Source: Brienomyrus brachyistius | Taxonomy: Eukaryota > Chordata > Actinopteri > Osteoglossiformes > Mormyridae | Direction: 5' to 3' | DNA: 64,000 bases | Assembly: GCF_023856365.1 (NCBI RefSeq) | Contig: NC_064554.1 | Location: forward strand, 3,959,001 to 4,023,000 | Shown: positions 1 to 10,645 of the stretch, piece by piece | Numbering within the stretch: position 1 is the first letter of the stretch | Layout of the letters: every line of letters starts with the position of its first letter | The notes under the pieces: model-generated | The model's database searches: none | What the model was told of the DNA's origin: nothing | The model's input: only the letters and a program-made list of their open reading frames with translations | Translations under genes and position numbers: made by a program

Positions 1-451
1 TTGTAAGAAAGTATTTTTGGCAATTTTTTTTGTAATTTTATTGATATTTAGAGGTTGCTCTACAAGAGCAAAGTCTAATTGTAAATGTTCAAAATATACT
101 AAAGCCAAACAAAATGACTATAGCACCAGCCACAAAGAAAGAATGTGCTGTCAAATTGCCCATTTGTGCGAGTGTACTGTGATGGGTCGGTACCCCACCC
201 TCGGTATAAGTGGTTACAGAAAACGGATGAACCAAAAAAGGAAATTCTGCTATAGCAATCTAGGAAAATAAAACGAGTACAGAAATATTAATCAGATGCA
301 TGACCCAAGAAATTAACAGTAATGACTGAACTAGCCTTTAGCCATTCAACCAACCTCTAAACACACTTAAACTCATCAAAAAAATTCCTGAAATCTATCA
401 AAATTAGGCGGTGAAAACTAGCACATTCATTAAGGACTGACCACCCTAACG

Positions 452-617
452 CAGTGTTTCCCAACCCAGTCCTCAGGGAATCCCAGACAGTCCATGTTTT
501 TGCTGCTTCTCAGCTCCTAGCGTATCTGTATTTCGGTGTTCCTGATTGGCTGGGAGCTGGGAGGGAGCAAAAACTTGACTGTCCAAGGTTCCCCGAAGAC
601 TGGGTTGGGAAACACTG
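452..617. mobile_element. hAT-type foldback MITE in GET3 intron
   Basis: A 166-bp palindromic element. The left end CAGTGTTTCCCAACC is the exact inverse of the right end GGTTGGGAAACACTG, and the complementarity continues inward (CCTCAGGGAA against TTCCCCGAAG). It is flanked by an 8-bp direct repeat, CCCTAACG at 444-451 and CCCTAATG at 618-625, with one mismatch, as expected for hAT transposition. It has no coding capacity. It lies in the GET3 intron after the 642-839 exon, and the right target duplication ends 16 bp from that exon boundary. Confidence 0.85.
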
Positions 618-641
618 CCCTAATGTACACGAGGGGGCTAC

Positions 642-3600
642 CTGGTCCAGGTACTTGGACTGGATCTTGTGGCGCGCCTCACACATCCTGCAGGGTCGCT
701 CGGCGTCAGGGAACACCAGCTGATTGACGATGATGTTGTGCGTGTCTATCTGGCACTTGGCCAGCTCCTGGATCAGCCTCTCTGTCTCATAGAGGGAGAG
801 GAACTCGGCAATGCAGACGCATATGAACGTGGTCTGGTCCTGCAGGGAGAACCAGGCAGGAGGCCAGGTGGTCAAACTGTTGCTGTTTTTAATGTACCAC
901 TAGAGAGATCAGCACTGCTCTCACCCAGATATTTTACTACAGAAATGTGGGTTAAGTGGTATCTTGGGACATGGACCAGAAATCTTTGCTACAGCAGTCA
1001 TGACAATAATGGATCACTCACCGGGTCCTTGAACTGCTCGCTGACGGAGCGGATGACGGGAAGAGTCTCTTCCAGCTTGGAGGCCAGCTGGTCGGCATTC
1101 ATCTCCCCCAGACCGAGCATGTTGCACATCTGCAGAGAGGGGTGGGTATATTATGGTAGACTGTTTAAAAAAAATAAAATAAAACAAAATCCCATAATGC
1201 AGCTCTGCTGTGCACAGGTATTACCATGGCAGTGTGATGTCAGCACAGTGTGTATGACATCATCGGCAGTGCACAACATCACAAAGGGATGGCCCACCTG
1301 CGAGATAAAAGGGCTGATTTGGTTCTTGATCCGCATGAGGCGACCCAGCCCCCGCTCCACGATGGTCGGGAAGTTCAGCAGACGCAGCGTGTGCCCCGTG
1401 GGGGCCGTGTCGAACACCACCACTGAGAAGTTCATTCCCTTTACTAACCTAACAAGGGGCACAGGGTGAGAAGTCAAAGTGATATCACTGCCAAAAATAC
1501 AAAACACACCTTCAACGTTCATCACCACAAGTGAGTGGCTCAGTGTGCTAAGTCTCTGACTGATCAGGAGGTTGCTGGTTTGAGCCCGGACTTCCGCAGA
1601 ACAGTCACATGTCTGTGTGCCCTTGAGCAAAGCCCTTAGTCCCCGACTTCAGGGGCACCACACAATGCACTGAGACCCCCAAGCTATGGAGAATATGATG
1701 GCGTAAGTGTATGCATCTGTACTTGGGCAAATAAACGATTTTCAGTGTCCCCGGGCCAAACAAATGAACATCTATCTTCTAACTGCATGTCCAGGTCAGA
1801 GTCAAGGTGGGGACCTTGCTCAAGTCACAAGGCTGGGATGCCACTCCATTGAAGGGCACAGAGACACATAAGCACCATGATTCTGGGCAATTTAAAGACA
1901 CCAGTTAATCTTAGCTGTATGTTAACTGTCTTGGAGAAAATACGAGTACCTAGAGGAAATCCGTACAACACAAGGAACACACAAAAAAAATAAATATAAA
2001 TAAAATAAGCATGAACAAACTCCCACCCCCCAACACACACACGATATAAATCTTATTTTACAACATTAAACAGAAGGCCAGCATGAAGGACTCCAATTCC
2101 CAGCAGTCACAGTTCACACGTGGGGGAGGAGCCTTACCTCATGACCTCTGCGTAGCTCATGGCCTCATCAATGCCCGGGAAAGCACTCATGGCTTCCTGC
2201 ATCATCTTCTTGCCCATGCTCAGCATGTTGTCCTCCTCGAAAAACTCATCTGGGAGTTCCGCTACACCGAGACTGGGGTCAATCTCCTGTACGAGCACAC
2301 AACGCCCCATCCAGGAAGGTCACTCACATGACAGCCTTACCAAAGCATGATTCAAAATGCATGCATCCTGCCAGCAAACATACTGATTATAAATACTTAA
2401 GCCGACAGAATGATTTATTCAAAACGAAAGATTAGCGTGTATGTAACATGCTAAAAAATGTTTCCCCTTGCCATGGTGGATAGTTAGCTCATACATAAAC
2501 TTAGAAGGAAAATTCCCCCAGAATGCAGCTGGAATACTGACCATAGCAAACAGGTTATCGTAGCCTTTGACTTTAGTGGGAACCTTGGAGAACTTCTGGT
2601 CAAAGGCATCAGAGATGTTGTGGGCAGGGTCTGTGGAAATGATGAGTACACTCTCCCGCACCTTGGCCAACTGCACCGCCAAGCTGCAGCTACAGCAGTA
2701 GACAAGATGACATGTCAATCCCTTACACACCAAATGCTCTTTAGAAGACATCTGAAAACCACCTGGATATGACTCATGCCGACAAATGACACGCAGATAC
2801 TCAGCAGACCGGCCCATTAGCATATTTACACAGGAGGTTAGGTCTTGGTGTATGATATTTTATTCCCTTTGATATCAGATATCACGTTACAATCAGAATG
2901 CAGAGAAATACTCCAATACAAACCTGCAGTGAAACATGAATAAGGTAGAGAAAACATTACTCTAAGATTCTGTAGAGATTGAACTGTAAAGTTCTTTGCT
3001 CTAAAGTTCTGGCCGCCAAGTCCATCCTCCGAAGCACCGGGGATGTCCGGGAACGAGCCGCCCTGCATCGCATACGTCACTGATGCAGACACGTCACACT
3101 GCAACCGTCACATAGTAACTCCCGTCTGCTGCCACGTCACTGCCGCAAAGTATTTTTCTTAATTTTCACCCCCTCCTCCCCTGCGCGTTCTGGACATCAG
3201 ATCACTGGGTGGAGACTCGGCTCCCATCCGCTTGGTAAAGCATATGAAGCGAGAGCCGAATCTCAGGCACAGTTTATATCCCTAAAACACCATCACCGCT
3301 GGCGGCACCAAACACATTTGTTACTTGGCGTGCACCTGTTAACTGCGTAACACTTAATACTCCCTCATGTCATACTACGTTTACGGAAAGCAGAACGGGT
3401 AAACGGGAAAAGCATAGTTATGCTTTAAAAATCAATGTACCAGAAACAATTACTTGGTAATCCCTTTCTAAATCGCCGTCCCCCTGTCATCGCGCAGCCG
3501 GTCTCAGCGCCGTCCTTCCCTACCTGCACGTCGTCTTCCCAACGCCGCCTTTTCCTCCCACGAAGATCCATTTTAGCGACTTCTGCTCAATTATATTTTT

Positions 3601-3666
3601 CAGTGTCGGTTCCAGTGGCTCTACATCAGGTGCATCTTCGAACTCGTCGTCCACAGCAGCCGCCAT
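642..3666 (-). CDS. GET3: GET3/ASNA1, tail-anchored protein targeting ATPase (3' end outside window)
   Basis: Cytosolic ATPase of the GET/TRC pathway that hands tail-anchored membrane proteins to the ER receptor. Six coding exons are readable on the minus strand: 3524-3666, 2542-2689, 2138-2286, 1298-1448, 1022-1129 and 642-839. All junctions are GT-AG and the frame stays open for 299 codons. The start [14 protein letters not shown] sits just before the ATPase core, as in vertebrate homologues. Visible motifs are the deviant Walker A loop GKGGVGKT (about residues 38-45), switch I STDPAHN with the expected catalytic Asp (about 68), switch [10 protein letters not shown] (about 160-167), and the zinc-binding CRMC pair (about 283-286). 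Vertebrate GET3 is about 340-350 residues, so about 45 C-terminal residues must lie in an exon left of position 1; I searched 1-640 and did not find it. All catalytic residues seen are intact, so the gene is probably functional. Confidence 0.97.
1530..1740 (+). repeat. tRNA-derived SINE-like element in GET3 intron
   Basis: A Pol III type head is visible: A-box-like TGGCTCAGTGTG (1536-1547) and B-box-like GGTTTGAGCCC (577-587 of the same kilobase, i.e. 1577-1587). It is followed by the CCTTGAGCAAAGCCCTTAG body segment common in fish SINEs. It runs antisense to GET3 within the intron 1449-2137. The family name was not determined. Confidence 0.6.
1770..1990. repeat. Degenerate copy of a dispersed fish repeat
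   Basis: Decayed similarity to the repeat at 9454-9679 and 56736-57090. Shared segments include a 'tccattgaagggcaca' region, 'gggcaatttaaagacaccag', and an 'agtacctagaggaaa' region matching 'agtaccyggaggraa' in the better copies. It lies inside a GET3 intron and is not coding. Confidence 0.5.
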
Positions 3667-4483
3667 CTTTAAGGCCGACCGGGTTTAAAAAAAAAAAAAC
3701 GGCGTGAAGCCCCTTTAAATCGGAGGCATCAGGAAACCGGAAACGCCGACATGTTGGCTCTGATGTGTAACAGTTTCAGCGCGTGCACTAATAAGTTACT
3801 CTATCCGTTGAGACATTTAATGATCTAATTGTTTAAGACTATTAAGAATGGTGGAACATGGCATATGAAATATTTTAGCTTGGGTATTTTAAGGACAGAA
3901 CATATTTAACCCCGAAACGGAGCCTTTGGATTGACTGGCAGATTTGGCTCCAGTCCAGTAGGTGGCAGTATTGTATCTACAAGACGTTTTAAATCCTCCA
4001 TAAAACCAACAAAGGTGCAACCCCGCAAAAGGCAACATGGTGGACGCCTGCAAAGGTTTTCCAATAAACTTTAACAGAAAGAATTAAGATAACAGAGCAT
4101 TATTTCCATTGAATCTATTCAAATTAGTTCCACTTTTGTGGAAAGTATAAAAAAAATCTTTCTTAGAGTCTGTAATGCATTAAATCTCTTATTTAGTCAC
4201 GCTTGTAGCTGGACGGTTACATGCATGTTGGATATGATTTAGTCATCCGCAGGAATGCTCGATTTTATAGTTAGTCATCCGACTGTTTAACTACAACACG
4301 TAAAGGTACAAAAAGTGACTTTGTATCCGCTTGTATAAAACGTCATTAGGTAAGCTGACGGTGGAGTTGGTCGGGTGGGGTCGCGCATTGCTGTGTTGCT
4401 CACAGCCGGAGGACGCCGCCTGAGCAGCAACCGGAGCGTCGTTATTACTACAAATAAAATACGAAACATTTAAAACAATCACC
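3667..4483. promoter_or_regulatory. Shared divergent 5' region of GET3 and TRIR
   Basis: Only 817 bp separate the GET3 start codon (minus, 3666) from the TRIR start codon (plus, 4484). Both promoters and both 5' UTRs must fit here unless upstream exons lie elsewhere. GC-richer sequence with CpGs flanks each start codon (around 3660-3750 and 4350-4480). The central part is AT-rich and I saw no convincing TATA box, which would fit housekeeping promoters. A CTCF-like string, CCAGTAGGTGGCAG, lies at about 3955-3968. Bidirectional promoter function is an inference from the geometry. Confidence 0.6.
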
Positions 4484-5854
4484 ATGGACTCAAAACGCAG
4501 CAACACGAAAACAAGTCAGAGTAGCAGTAGCTGCGATTCAAGCGGCAGCAGTCCCGGCGGCTCGCCCTCAAGCCCGGCTCCCTGCAAGGCGCCCGGGGGG
4601 AACGCGTTCGCCAACGACGGGAGCTTCATGGAGATGTTTAAGAAAAAAATGGAGGAGGAAAAAAGGAAAAGAGAACTGGAGCAAGAGCTGAGCGAAAAGA
4701 GATCTGCAGAAGAGGGACAGTCAACGCAAGAAAAGAAGACATTTAACGCGACCAGCTTCGTAAGGGGTTTGGTAGTAATAACGCAGAGATTAAAAACAAG
4801 CCAGTAAACTAGCAGCATCCATATTCATCTAGTTAAAGTTAGCCGATTACCCGAGTAATTTAGTATCTTATTGTGCAGCAAAGATTATGAATTATGTTTA
4901 ATCCTAGTAAATAGCAAGTGGTTCTCATCACACAGCATTCCATTAGAAAACATCGAACACAGCTAATTTCTAACAAGCAGCATTGTATTTATCTATTACA
5001 TGAATGTACTGGCTGTAATAAAATAACGGTGTGGAAATGGCACGTTCCGATGAAGACGTTAATCCCTGTAATCGGGCCACTCGGTCCGGTCAATGAGTTA
5101 CACTGTGGGGACGCACTGAGTAGCATGTGTCTCCGCTGCTGTCTCAGTGTAGCCTGCAGTCAACGACTTTGATCGTTTCCGTCATGATCGGTGCACCTGG
5201 AAAGACTCCTGTAACGGTTGCAGTCTTTTATTCCCTACAACCCAGGTGGGCAAGCGGAGAGGCGGCGCCAAATTAGCCCTCAAGACCGGGATGGTAGCCA
5301 AGAAGCAGAAACTGGAGCCAGAGGTGCTCGTCTTGTTTTTAAATAAAACGAATTATGCGTGTTGTTAAAAAATCATATGAAATGGGCAATCATAAAAATA
5401 TCAACTAGTGATATAGCAAAACACTTTGGATCTCGTAAAAATTGTTGATGACACTGACAGAACTTCTCTGTTGTGTACAGAAAGTGATTATTTATTTGCA
5501 TTGACGTGTGAGATTCTTGATTTTTGTTGTTTGCTTTACAAAAGTGGATTTTTTTCCAGAGATGTACAGTGCCCTATATTGGAACGGTGTTTACTTACCC
5601 ATATAAATGGTTTCTTCCTCCAAACAGGGTTAGCACGGTATTAGCAGCTTTTCGCCATGATGTTACACTGCACATTGCCTGAAAGGCAGTGTGTGGGTCA
5701 GTGATACATTTCTGCGAACTCACCCACAGTCTCTCCCGTTTTCCAGGTTGTGGCTGGTAAAGGAGATGCTTGGACTAAGTATATGGCTGAGGTCAAAAAA
5801 TACAAAGCACACCAGTGTGGTGACGATGACAAAACCAGACCTCTGGTCAAATAG
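4484..5854 (+). CDS. TRIR: TRIR (C19orf43 homologue), telomerase RNA interacting RNase
   Basis: Complete 153-residue protein in three exons: 4484-4759, 5246-5323 and 5747-5854 (stop TAG at 5852-5854). All introns are GT-AG and fall between codons. The first 40 residues are Ser/Pro-rich and low in complexity. Then come the conserved block FANDGSFMEMFKKKMEEE (about 42-59, basic/acidic helix), VGKRRGGAKLALKTG (from residue 93, start of exon 2), and the C-terminal block KGDAWTKYMAEVKKYKAHQ followed by CGDDDKTRPLVK. The last two blocks match mammalian TRIR almost exactly as I recall it, while the N-terminus differs and is shorter. Mammalian TRIR has been described as a ribonuclease that interacts with telomerase RNA; that role is taken from the homologue. 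The ATG at 4484 sits in an ACCATGG context. Confidence 0.95.
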
Positions 5855-6325
5855 ACTCCAGTGCCGATCTTTTTGTCTTCCCTCTGCCCCTGTCCCGAAT
5901 GCCACTTGGCCCAGGTACATGTGAGCTCAGTTTTTGGGAAGAAGAGAACAGACTGTCCTTTCCAAACTGCCTGGCTTATGCTTGACTAAAATCAGGCTGA
6001 AAAACTTTGTATTTTTTTCCTCCCACTCGCCGTCATGGATTCTTCATGTCTCTGCCCCTATTTTTTACTTTCATAGTTGACTGCATTTCATATTGAGTTA
6101 AGGCAGTTAAGTGTGTAGATGTTTACTTTTTACGTGACACAGAGTGTGTTGCTGTCATAGTTGGAATTTGCTTCGTCTTGTGAAATTGTTTTTTCCTATT
6201 CGCATATGGAAGCTGCATATGTAACCGTCACCATCGTAAAGTAAAACATTTCCTCCATATTAAATGGTTTCTGTGGTCTGAGATGTTAACCAAGAATGCT
6301 GTGAATAAAGCATGAAAAGTGCCCC
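5855..6325 (+). other. TRIR: TRIR 3' UTR with polyadenylation signal
   Basis: About 450 bp of non-coding sequence follow the TRIR stop and end at an AATAAA hexamer at 6304-6309, soon followed by a C-run. No other convincing hexamer precedes it, so this is the likely transcript end. The exact cleavage site is not visible. Confidence 0.65.
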
Positions 6326-6483
6326 CCCCCCAACTATAAAAACAGCCCCACTGCACCCTGCATATTATAAAATATTGTTGTGGGGAAAAAAGCCCATCAT
6401 GCACTATGTTGGGGGTGGGGCTATGTTTTATAGTATCTATTGTTTAATCTACCTCCCATTCCAGACTGGTTCTGATATTTTTG

Positions 6484-6715
6484 TGTATTAAGGGGTGGTG
6501 TGTGGTTCAGTGGGTTAGGACTCTATGGGAAGGTTGTTGGTTCGAATTCCAGGGCTGGCAGACAGAGCCCTTGACTCTGTCACTGCGGGCATGCTGCTGA
6601 CAGCTGGTGCTGTGGCTCTCACCTGTGTGTGTGTCTGTGTGTCATGGAGATCAAGATGGAGCAAGTGAAAAGAAAATTTCCCTACAGGGATAAAGCATCA
6701 TTATTCTGTTTTACA
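6484..6715 (+). repeat. tRNA-derived SINE-like element
   Basis: A-box TGGTTCAGTGG (6503-6513) and a consensus B-box GGTTCGAATTCC (6539-6550) are correctly spaced for an internal Pol III promoter. A non-tRNA body with a TG-rich stretch and an A-rich end follows. It cannot fold as a complete tRNA, because no 5' acceptor strand pairs with the sequence after the T-arm. It lies just downstream of TRIR. Confidence 0.65.
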
Positions 6716-7085
6716 TATTTAGCAGACACATTTGTCCCAAGTCATGTACACATGAAGTGAATAGAATATTGCAAACATATATGCTGTCAAGGAGTCAACT
6801 AAGCACAAGTGCAGCTATGCTGAGCTTCTAATGGACGCCCAGGTACAGTGCAAGCAGGATAAGAGCAGGAGCTACACAACAACTTCTAACAGTAAGAACC
6901 TAATAAGAGTATTCAGCAGAGAGTATTTGGAGCAGGAGTGCAACGTAAGAGCATTCAGGGAACGCAAAGAGGTAGAGTAGTAGAGGAATTCATGGAACAG
7001 ATGGGTTTTGAGGGGTTTCTTCAAGGTGGAGATGGAGTCCAATGACTGGATGTGATTGAGAAGCTCATTCCACCATCAGGGACCC
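6716..7085. repeat. Probable dispersed repeat, family not determined
   Basis: The segment begins with TTTAGCAGACACATTTGTCCC and ends near 'gagaagctcattccaccatcaggga'. Both phrases resemble a dispersed element I know from fish genomes that lacks coding capacity. No termini or target duplication could be defined. The next stretch, 7086-8954, holds only a weak relic at about 7765-7890 ('gggggtctggaac...cacaaggcag...atgccagtccat') of the repeat described at 9454-9679. Confidence 0.4.
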
Positions 7086-8954
7086 ACATACCCAATGCAA
7101 GTTTGTTTTTTTTCCTTGTGAATTCGGGCCCATTGACCTCATTTGTGAGTTTTCTTGATTCTCTTCTGGATGTTCCCTTGTTTGAACTATTACGTTGCAA
7201 GGCATCTTTGCCCTTATTAAGCAGCAGTGGATAATGGGTCGGGACCTATGCAAGAATGGAGTGTACTATGTTGTGGTCCTGAGAGCGAACTTCTCCTTAC
7301 TAGGCAACATTAATATTAGACCCAATACTGACAAAAACATACAATGCATAGACAGGTGCTGCAATGCAGTGCACGCCCTCTGAGTTGCTACAGAGTTTGT
7401 GTCTGGCTTTATCTTACCGAGCACCATTGGAGTTTAAGCCCCAAAGCTTAATTTCAGTGACTGAGGCCCTGAATGATGACACTGCATCTGCACTGCAGTC
7501 TAAATTGGTGCTGCAACATGTGTTTATAAGTTGGTGGATGGAACTCCTGGGGGGACAGGGGTAGGTTAATCTCCAGCTGGATGTATAGTGATGATCCCTG
7601 TAGCTTTCAGTTCATATCCACAAGGTTGATAGAAAAAAAAATTTAAGAGCTCACTGCAGCCATAGGAGTACACTGCACACTGCCTTCATTCCCTGCTAGT
7701 GTGTGACTGAGCTGAAAATAATTCAGTCACACACGACTCAAGTTCTATTAAATCCATCTTTCAGCAGATTCATTACAGGATCATAGGGGGTCTGGAACAC
7801 ATTCCGAGCAACACTGAGCACAAGGCAGTAGAAACCAGAGACAGAATGCCAGTCCATACCAAGGCACGTGGGCATGCACAAGCACAATATGTATCTGAAA
7901 GGAACTTGCACAACAAACCTGCCCCCCCGCAGATGTGAAGTGGCAGCATTATTTGCTACATAGTTACTGCCACCCCCCCACCAAAAGTATACAGAAATGA
8001 AACATGCAGTGGAACATTCACAAGTATGACAATTCTAATAGTTTTATAAAAGTCACATGACATGCAGGCATTTTCTTGTCCCCGAGCTTGTTTAAGCTCT
8101 CTGTGAATTCTGGGCTCTGCCAACAAGCCTGTCTGGACCCTATTATTTTAGCTGCTTGAAGATCCTTCCAAGGAAGTAGAAACTATCTGCATCCTCTTCA
8201 GCTGCCTGTAATATTTGTATTGGGATTCCATCCTTTCGTTGTGATTACAGGGCTAATCCAACCACCTATCTCACCACGTAACTTCCCCCTCCTCTGGCAG
8301 GCTTAGAACGTTCCTCCAGCCATCTCCCTTAAGCAGGAGTACCTTAAATGCTTAGGACATTTCAGGGGCGCCATAAGGCTTTTGGAATGTGCTGTGCCTT
8401 CTTGAGTCTCCCAAGGTGTGTTCATCTCATTTTGCACTGTCATAATATGGTCATTAGAAGATGGCAGATTGTGTCCGTTATTAATCATGTTTTCTAACAG
8501 TAAAACTGCTATTTCATAATTGAAATATGTGGTTGTGAAATTCCCAAATAGGGTGCATGACGATTTATTAATATTTTATCAACATCAGTGGAATTGGAAC
8601 AACGCATTTTTTCTTGTTGATATGCTGCCCCCTTGTGGGAAAAAATTGCAATCAGAAGATTAACAACACGGTTAATAAAACGATAAACTAATTTTAAAAA
8701 TATCTGCCCATTTCCCGATTTGTTATGTGGTCGCGTTTAATAGTTTCATATTTAAGTATTTTTAGAGACTGTGTTTTTATAAAGTAGTTGACTATATTAC
8801 GTGAAACGCATAAGGAATAAAATTCGTGTTGAACAGTCATTATGTACCCTTCTTCTATTCCATTTACTTGCCAGGAGATGGCAGCATTCTAAGAGAAATA
8901 ATTAACAAAACACGACAATTGGTGTGTTTCGTATGCTCGCATGTTACATATATA

Positions 8955-9727
8955 TGATTCCTTGGTAAGACCCCACCTAGAATATTGTGTGCAGGTTTGG
9001 TCACCATAAATTAAGAAGGACATTGCTGCCTTGGAAAAGGTGCAACATAGGGCTACAAGAATGATTCCTGGTCTTAGAGGAGAGGTTAGCTGAGCTGAAT
9101 CTGTTTAGCCTCGAGCAAAGGAGACTAAGGGGGGACATGATCCAGGTGTATAAGATTCTAACAGGTCTGGATGCTGTTCAGCCAAATGGCTACTTTAATA
9201 TTATAAAATAATAATAAATACTAGAATTTGTGGCCATAGGTGGAAATTAGCAGGAGAACATTTTAAACTTGAATTTGAGAAAACACTTTTTTTACACAGC
9301 GTGTAGTTAGGGAGTATGGAATAATCTTCCTACTAGTGTAGAACAAACTAAAACGCTGGGTTCCTTTAAATCAGAGTTAGATAAGATTTTAACAACTCCA
9401 AGCTATTAGTTAAGTTCTCCCCAAATGAGCTTGATGGGCCAAATGGCCTCCTCCATCCATTCTTCCATTTTCCAAACCGCTTATCCTACTGGGTCGCGGG
9501 GGGTCCGGAGCCTATCCCAGAAGCAATGGGCACGAGGCAGAGAACAACCCAGGATGGGGGGCCAGTCCATCGCAGGGCACACTCACACACCAGTCACTCA
9601 CACAAGCACACCTACGGGCAATTTAGCAACTCCAATTAGCCTCAGCATGTCTTTGGACTGTGGAGTACCCGGAGGGAACCCAAATGGGCTCTTCACATTT
9701 GTAAATTTCTTATGCTCTTATGTTCTC
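8955..9727 (+). mobile_element. CR1-like LINE 3' fragment, interrupted by a younger insertion
   Basis: A decayed C-terminal part of a non-LTR reverse transcriptase is readable with frameshifts: LVRPHLEYCVQVWSP, then KKDIAALEKVQHRATRMIPG, RLRGDMIQVYKILTGLDAVQ, and later FFTQRV and LGSFKSELDKI-like segments. The 3' end has the GATGGGCCAAATGGCC string and resumes at about 9695-9727 as octamer-like repeats (TTTCTTATGCTCTTATGTTC), the tail style of CR1 elements. Positions 9454-9679 are a separate inserted repeat. The LINE is 5'-truncated and has stop codons, so it is not functional. Confidence 0.75.
9454..9679 (-). mobile_element. SINE-like dispersed repeat inserted into CR1 tail
   Basis: Contains the fish-repeat phrases 'ccaaaccgcttatcctactg', 'gggtccggagcctatccc' and 'catcgcagggcacac'. 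It is flanked by a 15-bp direct repeat, CCAAATGGCCTCCTC (439-453 of this kilobase, i.e. 9439-9453) and CCAAATGGGCTCTTC (9680-9694), with two mismatches. The fuller copy at 56736-57090 ends in a tRNA-like block (GACTCGAACCCGGGTCCC), so the element reads on the minus strand from tRNA-like head to GGAT-rich tail. The copy here lacks the head, consistent with 5' truncation during target-primed reverse transcription. It is younger than the CR1 it splits. Confidence 0.7.
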
Positions 9728-9764
9728 CCCGACTTACTCTCCGGTTTCCTCCCAAAACACAAAG

Positions 9765-9892
9765 TCACGTGACAATGAAAGGCCGCCCAGTGATTGGCTG
9801 GGTTTCTGTCCAGGGTGTTTGTCTGTCTAACACTTCATGCTGCCTAGGCTCAGTATTGCCCGGAACTCCATAAGTGGTTGGAGGATGGATAG
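9765..9892. repeat. Second fragment related to the dispersed repeat family
   Basis: The phrases 'ttctgtccagggtgt', 'catgctgcctaggctcag' and 'ggttggaggatggatag' resemble a diverged version of the GGAT-tailed repeat family at 9454-9679, in reverse orientation to it. No ends are defined. 9893-10384 shows nothing recognisable. Confidence 0.4.
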
Positions 9893-10384
9893 CTGACCTG
9901 AAGAATGTCTGTAACTTTGCAACTTGGTAAACTGAATGGTGCTGCTTCAGGTCACGGAAGGAACAGAATATTTGTATTATTTACCCACTTAGCTTGAGTT
10001 TTTAGCCATTATGGAACGACAGCCATGTCTGAGCGCATTTAGTCTTATCAGCTAGGTGGTTCACTGGTTATGAACCTTGGCCACAGGTATGTAAAGTATA
10101 AACTTAAGATACGAAATCCAGAACATTACCCAATAAGAAACAAACAGTACCCTGCAGAGGGCCATGTAATTGATTGTTAGTAGATGTTCATTGCCCCATT
10201 GATCTAATATCCATTTTCAGTCTGAAGATCATGGGTAATTTTCCTAGTTTCCATCAAGGTACTAAATCAATACAAACCTGATAACTTTCAGCTAATGCAA
10301 CAGGAGCCTCAGTGAAGGTTTCGCTCATTGCTGGTTACCTGGGATGCAGCCCAGCAGATTAACTTCTAGGCTGCTTAGGAGAAC

Positions 10385-10645
10385 ATAGGAATAGTTTGCC
10401 ACCTCATGTTAGAGCCTCTCTGAGCATCTCTGCTCTTATATCCAGTCTTAAAACATTTCTCTATTCCAGGGCATTAGAAACGTTTTGATGTTTGATGTTC
10501 ATGACATCCAGTGGTTATTCTTGTCATTATATATTTTATTTTGTGCATGCATTGTTTTAGCTGTTCTACTCCTCTTTGTACAGCATTTTGGATCAATGTG
10601 CTTTACAAGTAAATTTTACTTACTTACTTATCCTCGATTAATCAG
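10385..10645 (+). mobile_element. LINE 3' relic (L1/Tx1-like)
   Basis: One short frame reads RNSLPPHVRASLSISALISS and then LKTFLYSRALETF, the pattern at the C-terminus of many fish LINE ORF2 proteins. It is followed by a 3' UTR-like stretch with 'gtacagcattttggatcaatgtgctttacaagtaaattttactt', the usual end of such elements. It is truncated and non-functional. The clade is an inference. Confidence 0.55.

Noticed and set aside
669..1469. 266-codon plus-strand open frame
   Set aside because: It overlaps GET3 exons on the opposite strand and includes intron sequence; it is an antisense shadow of conserved coding sequence.
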